Assembly: GCA_030039695.1 (NCBI GenBank)
Contig: JASHVB010000035.1
Span: forward strand, 1 to 10,000
Reading direction: 5' to 3'
DNA: 10,000 nt
From: Acetobacteraceae bacterium
GTDB lineage: Bacteria > Pseudomonadota > Alphaproteobacteria > Acetobacterales > Acetobacteraceae
The notes under the pieces are model-generated. The model had not been told where the DNA came from. It did no database searches and saw nothing but the letters and a program-made list of their open reading frames with translations. A program made the translations under genes and the position numbers. The stretch's first letter is position 1. Every line of letters starts with the position of its first letter. Shown piece by piece: positions 5,286 to 10,000 of the stretch.

Positions 5286-6860
5286 GATCGTGTCGTCCCG
5301 CTTGATTTCGTTGACTAGATCAATCTCCCAGGTGAGGTAGGCGTTCATCGCCTCCTCGACGCCGGAATTCCGGTCGTACGGGCGCAGATAAAAGTCGATG
5401 CACGCCTCATCCGGCGGAGTGGTGCGGTCCTTTACCAGCGGACGCCCGAACGCGTGCCATGCATCCGTGCCGCCATCCAGCACACGTACGTCGCCCTTCG
5501 TGAGCGCTTTCACCTCGTCTACGGCGAGACGCGCCAGCACACCGTCGGCCGACGTGATCACCACGTGCTTCGCACCGGCAAGCGGCTCGGCAAGCGCATG
5601 TAGACGCGAGCGCAGGCCCCACAGCGCGCCAGGAATATGCCCGTCGCGGAAGTCGATGCTGCGGGCGAGATCGATCACCACTGTGTTGTCGCCACGGTCG
5701 AGCAACGCAACCAGACCGGTCACATCGATTGTCGCGACCGGACGTAAGAGTTCCGGCACCGGCGCCAGCGCGACGCCCCCTGGCCCTGCGGCATCCAGGC
5801 CGCCTTCCACCACGAAGACGTTGCGGTGACCCATTTGTCGTAGCCACGCGCCGGTCATGCGCGCACGTACACCGGTGTCGTCAACCAGCACGATGCGGGC
5901 ATTGCGCACGCCGATCCAGTTGTCAGTCGCCTGCACCAACTGCCCGCCCGGCGCACTTCGGCTATCAGGACGATGCCCAGCGCGGAATTCCGCCGGATCG
6001 CGGACGTCGAGAATATACAGCGTGCGGTCCGGATCGTCCTCGAACCGCTCGAGGTCGAGCGGCCCGATCACGCCCACGCCGGATGCTTCAGCGAACTGCT
6101 TCGCGCGTTCCAAGGCTAAGGGCAGGCTTTTCGGGGTTTCCGGAGCGAAGCGCTCGGTGCGGCCACGGTCGCAGCGAAACCCGGCCAGTTCCCAGCCCAT
6201 TGTTCCGTTGCGCAGCGCGACTACCTTGTTCGCGATGCCGGCCCGGCGCAGGCTTTCGGCACCGAGGATGCTGCGCGTGCGTCCGGCGCAGTTCACCACC
6301 ACCAACGTCTTCGGATCGGGTGCAAGGTCGCCGACGCGATAGACCAGTTCGCCGCCCGGAACGCTGATCCCGGTCGGGATCGACATGCGGGTGAACTCCT
6401 CAAACGTACGGCTGTCCAGTACCACCATGTCGCGGCCGGAATTAAGCCACTGCTTCAGCACCGTCGGATCCACGCTTTCCGTACCATAGTGGTGCTCTAC
6501 CCACTCGCCGAACGCCTTCGACGGCACGTTGACGCCGGAGTACAGTACGCGTCCGGCCGCTGTCCAGGCGCGCGTACCGCCATCCAACACCGAGACGTCG
6601 GTGGCACCAATATTCTCCAGCCAGACCGCAAGTTGTTCTGCCAGGCCGCGACCGTCGTCGACGCAGCAAATGCGTACCGAGAGGCGTGGCAGCAAAGAAC
6701 GTGCGCGGATTTCCTTTTTCGCCACGCCGCAGGGCGCGGCCCAAAACAGATGAGAGGCGCCGAATTCCCCGTCCTCCCGGGCGTCGAGCAAGGCGAGCTC
6801 GTCACCGTCAGTGAGCCACGCGTGCAGCGTGTTCGCGTCGATCCGTTTCATGTGAGGCAT
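5271..6860 (-). CDS. Multidomain rhodanese-like sulfurtransferase (four rhodanese units)
   Basis: This 529-residue protein holds four rhodanese-like units, which transfer sulfane sulfur from donors such as thiosulfate to acceptors through a cysteine persulfide. Unit 1 spans about 5-105 (LLDAREDGEFGASH, then VLDGGTRAW); unit 2 about 130-230 (VVLDSRTFEEF, active loop NCAGRTRS with Cys191, then RNGTMGWELAG); unit 3 about 262-360 (ILDVRDPAEFRAGH, then VEGGLDAAG); unit 4 about 375-475 (VIDLARSIDFRDGHIPGA, then LDGGTDAW). Only unit 2 has the CxxxxR loop. Units 3 and 4 have VDDTGVRA and TSADGVLA instead, and unit 1 has CCVDDGRG, so they are probably structural. There is no signal peptide, so it is likely cytoplasmic. 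The start is ATG at 6860; an alternative ATG lies three codons in, and neither has a strong ribosome site. The stop overlaps the VOC remnant. Confidence 0.93.
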   Translation of the reverse strand: MPHMKRIDANTLHAWLTDGDELALLDAREDGEFGASHLFWAAPCGVAKKEIRARSLLPRLSVRICCVDDGRGLAEQLAVWLENIGATDVSVLDGGTRAWTAAGRVLYSGVNVPSKAFGEWVEHHYGTESVDPTVLKQWLNSGRDMVVLDSRTFEEFTRMSIPTGISVPGGELVYRVGDLAPDPKTLVVVNCAGRTRSILGAESLRRAGIANKVVALRNGTMGWELAGFRCDRGRTERFAPETPKSLPLALERAKQFAEASGVGVIGPLDLERFEDDPDRTLYILDVRDPAEFRAGHRPDSRSAPGGQLVQATDNWIGVRNARIVLVDDTGVRARMTGAWLRQMGHRNVFVVEGGLDAAGPGGVALAPVPELLRPVATIDVTGLVALLDRGDNTVVIDLARSIDFRDGHIPGALWGLRSRLHALAEPLAGAKHVVITSADGVLARLAVDEVKALTKGDVRVLDGGTDAWHAFGRPLVKDRTTPPDEACIDFYLRPYDRNSGVEEAMNAYLTWEIDLVNEIKRDDTIVFGV

Positions 6861-7350
6861 GCCCGGTTCAGGGGTGATTACAGTGGGCGCGAAGCCTAGG
6901 CACGCGGCGAAGCGCTTGGCAACGCACAGCGGCGTAATGTTACGGGCCGAGGCCCGATCGTCACCTTATCATACCTGGAAATCCGGCGGGTGACCGTCAG
7001 GAGGCAGAGATCGCTCGCCGGATAGTCCAACCACCGGCACAGCCGGAACGGGCCCAGGTCGGAAATCGCGATGACGATCGAAGCGGGTATCTGCGCGACC
7101 CGTTTCATCGCAAGCGAAATCCCACCACCTAGTCCTTCGCCGGCCAACGGACCGAGCGAACAGCCATGTTCTCTTCGGACGCCGTGCGTGCTTCCGTGGC
7201 CGCCCGGCAATTACGGCATACCGTACTGTGCCGCCTTCGGGCGACGATGGCATCCAATTCTTTAGGGTCGCCCCGCCATCGCGGCGAAACCTAGGCCATG
7301 ACGCGGGTGGGCATAACGAGGGTCAGATGCCGATAAGCGTTCGATGACAG
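6861..7350. other. Long gap upstream of the rhodanese gene, no recognisable gene
   Basis: No family was recognised on either strand. For the rhodanese, a -10-like TATGAT lies on the minus strand at 6968-6973 without a good -35. Just downstream in the leader is a tight hairpin, CGGGCC-tc-GGCCCG (6943-6956). Further right, CGCC-TTCG-GGCG (7233 region) forms a UUCG-capped hairpin that competes with a 7-bp stem, GGGCGAC (7239-7245) with GTCGCCC (7267-7273). Short open frames exist on both strands, but none has a ribosome site plus a convincing product. Confidence 0.4.
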
Positions 7351-7377
7351 ATGCTGAGACGGCCGCGCAGTCATGAG

Positions 7378-7608
7378 ATGCGACCTGCGAACCTGGCGCC
7401 AGATGCGATCGTCGCAAGGTTCGTTCCCAATTTTGCACGCGGCGCACCGACAGCGTTCGACAGCGAGGCGGATGATCTCGACGAATCCGACATCGCCTAT
7501 TTCCTGGTCAAGGGTTCAAACACCGAGACCGCGAGCCGGGGGGACGACGTTACCGTGGCCCTGCCGCCTGATTGGACGTCACGTGAGATCGGAGTGGCGT
7601 CGCCATGA
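7378..7608 (+). CDS. Doubtful small ORF, hypothetical (76 aa)
   Basis: No family recognised. The frame from ATG 7378 encodes 76 residues (an upstream ATG at 7351 would give 85). The product is balanced, with an acidic stretch (DSEADDLDESDIAYFLVKG) rather than the Arg/Pro/Ala bias of antisense frames here, and my hand count gives roughly two thirds G or C at third positions. Against it, neither ATG has a visible ribosome binding site, there is no homologue I can name, and competing frames overlap. It lies upstream of and codirectional with the methyltransferase, separated by about 134 bases. It may be a genuine small gene, a remnant, or chance. Confidence 0.25.
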   Translation: MRPANLAPDAIVARFVPNFARGAPTAFDSEADDLDESDIAYFLVKGSNTETASRGDDVTVALPPDWTSREIGVASP

Positions 7609-7742
7609 CCCTGTGGAGCACCCGGATCGCCTGCGTCGCGCTCCTTTGGCCAGAGAAGACGGACCTGCGCCACTGAACAGTATTGGCTGTTCGGTTGGTG
7701 CCGTCACTGGAGCCTCATCACGTTTGGGCTCATATCCCCGCC

Positions 7743-8522
7743 ATGGATCGGATGCTGGTGTTCGATCGGGCCGCCGTGCGGCGGCATCGCGACCGCGCAA
7801 CCGCGACCGTGTCGCGTGTCGCCGACGTGCTGCGCGACGCCGCTGACCGCTTGCTGGATCGTCTCGACGACACGGCCAGCCGCTTTACCCGAGCGCTGGA
7901 TGTTGGCGGCCGCGGGGTCGTGGCGCCATTGCTGCGCCGGCGCGGCGTCGATGTGGTCAGCAGCGACTTGTCACCGGCAATGGCGGCGCGAAGCGGCGGC
8001 TTGGTTGTCGCCGCCGACGAGGAGTTTCTGCCGTTTGCGCCGGCCAGTTTCGACCTGATCGTTGCCAGCCTGTCGCTGCACTGGGTGAACGACCTGCCCG
8101 GTGCGCTGATCCAGATGCGGCAAGTGCTTCGGCCAGGCGGCCTGCTGCTGGCGAGCATGCCGGCGCTGGGAACGCTCGCGGAGCTGCGTCGGACGCTGAC
8201 CGAGGCTGAAGTGGAGCTTGCGGGCGGCGCATCACCGCGTATCTCACCATTCCCGGATCTGCGCGATTGCGCCGCGCTGCTACAGCGCGCTGGCTTCTCA
8301 CTGCCAGTGGCGGATGTTGAGGAGCTGCGCTTCCTCTACGCCGACCCGATGGCGCTGCTGCGTGACCTACGTGCCGCTGGTGAGGCAAACGCGGTGCTGC
8401 TGCGAGCCCGCCGGCCCCCGCCACGGATGCTGTTCCCTGCGGCACTAGCGGCGCTACCAACCGAGGCTGGCAGGATACTGGTTACATTACGCTTGGCGGT
8501 GCTGACTGGATGGGCCGGATGA
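7743..8522 (+). CDS. SAM-dependent methyltransferase, NDUFAF5/BioC-like
   Basis: A 259-residue class I methyltransferase. The opening MDRMLVFDRAAVRRHRDRA, motif I region ALDVGGRG (about 51-58), SSDLSPAMA, FAPASFDLIVASLSLHWVNDLPGALIQMRQVLRPGGLLLASM and the later YADPMALLRDLRAAGEANAVL match the alphaproteobacterial group related to NDUFAF5 (complex I assembly factor) and BioC. The substrate in bacteria is not established. The start ATG at 7743 matches the conserved N-terminus; no strong ribosome site is seen. The protein ends at LTGWAG, whereas relatives I know continue with roughly 20-40 more residues containing a SQQKPLxPGSA-type tail; neither other frame downstream restores that tail. The core SAM fold is complete. 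The gene is convergent with the SLT-SPOR lipoprotein, 40 bases between the stops. Confidence 0.88.
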   Translation: MDRMLVFDRAAVRRHRDRATATVSRVADVLRDAADRLLDRLDDTASRFTRALDVGGRGVVAPLLRRRGVDVVSSDLSPAMAARSGGLVVAADEEFLPFAPASFDLIVASLSLHWVNDLPGALIQMRQVLRPGGLLLASMPALGTLAELRRTLTEAEVELAGGASPRISPFPDLRDCAALLQRAGFSLPVADVEELRFLYADPMALLRDLRAAGEANAVLLRARRPPPRMLFPAALAALPTEAGRILVTLRLAVLTGWAG

Positions 8523-8555
8523 CGCCTTCCCCCCACCCATCGATCGGGAAGGGCG
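8523..8555. terminator. Hairpin between convergent genes, possible bidirectional terminator
   Basis: CGCC-TTCCC (8523-8531) pairs with GGGAAgGGCG (8546-8555), leaving one bulged G and a 14-base loop. It fills the gap between the methyltransferase stop (8522) and the lipoprotein stop (8563), the expected place for a shared terminator. There is no T-run on either strand, so support comes from position and pairing only. Confidence 0.4.
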
Positions 8556-8562
8556 GCGCCCG

Positions 8563-9690
8563 CTACATCTGCGACTCTGGGGACAGGACGATGCAGCTGA
8601 GGCGGGCGTGTGAGAGCTTGCTGCAAGCCTTCACCGCCGTCTCGCGCGAAAGCCCAGTCAACCGGGCGCGCCACAGCACGGCGTGCCCCGCATGTACGCT
8701 CATCACAATGCCGTGCGCTGCTGCCAGTTGGATGTGTGCCTCGTTCCGCGCCTTTCCGACGGCCACTCGAGCCTTGCCTTGTTTGTCATAAGCGCCGACC
8801 TGGATCCCCCAATCGCCCGTACGAGGACCGCCACGCCAGATTGGTGCCGGCTCGGCATTAGCCCGCGCAATGAAGTGGAAGCCGCGACTTGGTGGCGGAG
8901 GCGGCGGTTCCACCAGTGCGTATTGCCGCGGAGCGACGTAGGGTCCCGGCTGTGGCGGAGTCGGCAGGCTTGCCATCCGCACCGAGCGTGGCGCCGGCAG
9001 GCGGCCGCCACCACCCCCGCGGCTGGCGAACTGCGTGGCACCGTAGCGCATGCCGGGTGGGATATCGATCGGCAGCGCGTTCATCGCGTACTGCTCGGCC
9101 GGCGAGCGGCGCACTGGTTCCACGCCCTCGATCTCCGGGCCGATCATCGCGACGTAACGCCGCGTTTCATCCGGCAACGGGCGGTTGTTGGCCAGATAAT
9201 CGTCCAGCCGGTAGGGGCCGGCGTTATAAGCCGCGAGGAAACCGGGCGAGCCGTAGATGTCATACATTTCGCGCATGTATGCCGCGCCAGCCATGATGTT
9301 GTTGTAGGGGTCGTACGGGTCGGACCCCAGACTATAACGTTGCTGCAGCTCGTCGTAGGTCTCCGGCATCACCTGCATCAGCCCCATCGCGCCAACCGGC
9401 GACGTGGTGAGCTCGCCATTCATGTATTGCTTGCCGTCGGATTCCACCTGCATGACGGCGCGTATCCACAGCGTCGGCACGTCGAAGCGCGCCGCGGCCT
9501 CATTGATGTACGGTCCCCAGGGATCATCCGGCGTGCCGGGTGAGATGTAATCGTGTCGGGCGTTCGCCATGTAGTGTTCCGCCTCCTGTATGGCGGACGT
9601 TCGCGGCGTCTGAGAGGCGCAGGCAGCCAGGAGCGCAAGCGTCGCCATGCAAATAGCGGCACGGAGCGAAGGGAAGATGCGGTGGGACAT
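8563..9690 (-). CDS. Lipoprotein lytic transglycosylase (SLT domain) with C-terminal SPOR domain
   Basis: A 375-residue predicted lipoprotein. The signal peptide ends in the lipobox LAAC with Cys24 (LALLAAC). The SLT lytic transglycosylase domain spans about 58-190: catalytic Glu83 in VMQVESDGKQ, then GAMGLMQVMPETY (100-112) and LAAYNAGPYRLDDYL (152-166). Such enzymes cut peptidoglycan glycan strands to 1,6-anhydro-muropeptides. A Pro/Gly-rich linker (about 195-290) leads to a SPOR domain (292-375, WGIQVGAYDKQGKARVAV to the C-terminus), which binds denuded glycan, typically at the division septum. The start at 9690 is preferred over an in-frame ATG at 9933: GGAGG at 9701-9705 lies 10 bases upstream and the lipobox then sits at the normal distance. 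Likely anchored in the outer membrane facing the periplasm, with a role in wall remodelling or cell separation. Confidence 0.93.
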   Translation of the reverse strand: MSHRIFPSLRAAICMATLALLAACASQTPRTSAIQEAEHYMANARHDYISPGTPDDPWGPYINEAAARFDVPTLWIRAVMQVESDGKQYMNGELTTSPVGAMGLMQVMPETYDELQQRYSLGSDPYDPYNNIMAGAAYMREMYDIYGSPGFLAAYNAGPYRLDDYLANNRPLPDETRRYVAMIGPEIEGVEPVRRSPAEQYAMNALPIDIPPGMRYGATQFASRGGGGGRLPAPRSVRMASLPTPPQPGPYVAPRQYALVEPPPPPPSRGFHFIARANAEPAPIWRGGPRTGDWGIQVGAYDKQGKARVAVGKARNEAHIQLAAAHGIVMSVHAGHAVLWRARLTGLSRETAVKACSKLSHARLSCIVLSPESQM

Positions 9691-9914
9691 TCGGGACGGG
9701 CCTCCGTCGTGGCGCGGCCGCAATGGCCGGAGGGCACGACGGCCGGCAGGCCGTCGCTCAGGCAGATAATCAGGAACGGTCCGTAAACCCTTATCCGATC
9801 TCGATGATCTCCGCAAGATCATCTCGCGCTGGTAAGTTGCAACGAGGCGCGCCTGCAGGCAGAAGCCGAAATGGGCACGGTAACGTAACGGCAGCTTGAG
9901 CGAAGCGCAATTCG
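9691..9914. promoter_or_regulatory. Divergent intergenic region with a perfect dyad
   Basis: This gap separates two divergent lipoprotein genes and should hold both promoters. GATGATCT (9803-9810) and AGATCATC (9816-9823) form a perfect 8-bp inverted repeat around a 5-base centre. It could be a regulator operator or an RNA stem. A further palindrome, GCCTGCAGGC, lies at 9851-9860, and GTTGCAAC at 9836-9843. The ribosome site of the SLT-SPOR gene (GGAGG, minus strand) is at 9701-9705. No clear sigma-70 promoter could be assigned. Confidence 0.4.
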
Positions 9915-10000
9915 ATGCGGCCGAATGCAGCAATTTTCTGGGTGTTAGTGCTCGCTGTGGCGGGCTGTGCCGCGACCGCTGCGTCGCCCGCTCCCCGGTC
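9915..10000 (+). CDS. Predicted lipoprotein, N-terminal 28 residues only
   Basis: The frame from ATG 9915 stays open to the right edge. It encodes a short basic start (MRPN), a hydrophobic stretch (AAIFWVLVLAVAG) and a lipobox VAGC with Cys18, followed by an Ala/Pro/Ser-rich stretch typical of the region after lipidation. This is a type II signal peptide by motif. The mature protein is outside the window, so its function cannot be told. The ribosome site is weak (GAGCGAAG region around 9898-9905). It is divergent from the SLT-SPOR lipoprotein, which may reflect a shared envelope role, but that is speculation. Confidence 0.65.
   Translation, partial: MRPNAAIFWVLVLAVAGCAATAASPAPR

Noticed and set aside
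7233..7278. 7-bp stem GGGCGAC/GTCGCCC followed by CGCCA, resembling a tRNA acceptor end
   Set aside because: The loop is only 21 bases, far too short for a tRNA; probably a chance GC-rich hairpin.
8683..9543. Plus-strand 286-codon frame over the SLT-SPOR gene
   Set aside because: Antisense shadow; Arg/His-rich, no motif, while the minus strand has a complete lipoprotein enzyme.
9691..9933. N-terminal extension of the SLT-SPOR protein to an ATG at 9933
   Set aside because: It would bury the signal peptide and lipobox 81 residues inside and overlap the divergent lipoprotein; the start at 9690 has GGAGG at proper distance.
1..10000. A new defence, secretion or mobile system
   Set aside because: No nuclease, helicase, toxin-antitoxin, transposase, integrase, CRISPR repeat or reverse transcriptase signature was seen; the intact genes are ordinary metabolic and envelope functions.

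Overview
The window reads as moderately GC-rich proteobacterial chromosome. The best taxonomic hints point to an alphaproteobacterium, possibly Rhodospirillales or Acetobacteraceae: the methyltransferase at 7743-8522 resembles the alphaproteobacterial NDUFAF5/BioC-like group, and the lipoprotein at 8563-9690 joins a lytic transglycosylase domain to a SPOR domain. No plasmid, phage, transposase, CRISPR, rRNA or tRNA signal was found.

Layout. (1) 1-1138, minus: N-terminal 379 residues of glycogen phosphorylase, running off the left edge. (2) 1139-1432: divergent intergenic region. (3) 1433-2608, plus: family III (CaiB/BaiF) CoA-transferase behind a strong ribosome binding site. (4) 2609-3031: non-coding stretch with several small hairpins. 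(5) 3032-4141, minus: M20 metallo-deacetylase of the ArgE/DapE type. (6) 4142-5285: a decayed segment with a frameshifted SRPBCC/AHSA1 gene, the frameshifted 3' end of a VOC/PhnB-like gene, and degenerate hairpin repeats. (7) 5271-6860, minus: four-unit rhodanese with one active-site cysteine. (8) 6861-7742: mostly empty, with one doubtful small ORF. (9) 7743-8522, plus: SAM-dependent methyltransferase that stops short of the usual C-terminal tail. (10) 8563-9690, minus: SLT-SPOR lipoprotein, convergent with the methyltransferase. (11) 9691-9914: divergent intergenic region with a perfect dyad. (12) 9915-10000, plus: start of another predicted lipoprotein, cut by the right edge.

The genes do not form a pathway. 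Apart from the two broken genes beside the rhodanese, each intact gene stands alone: glycogen breakdown, CoA transfer, amide hydrolysis, sulfur transfer, methyl transfer and cell wall remodelling. I see no convincing new defence or mobile system. The most informative observation is the paired decay of the VOC and SRPBCC genes, a common neighbour pair in proteobacteria, directly behind the rhodanese. The frameshifts could be real pseudogenisation or assembly error; raw reads would decide.
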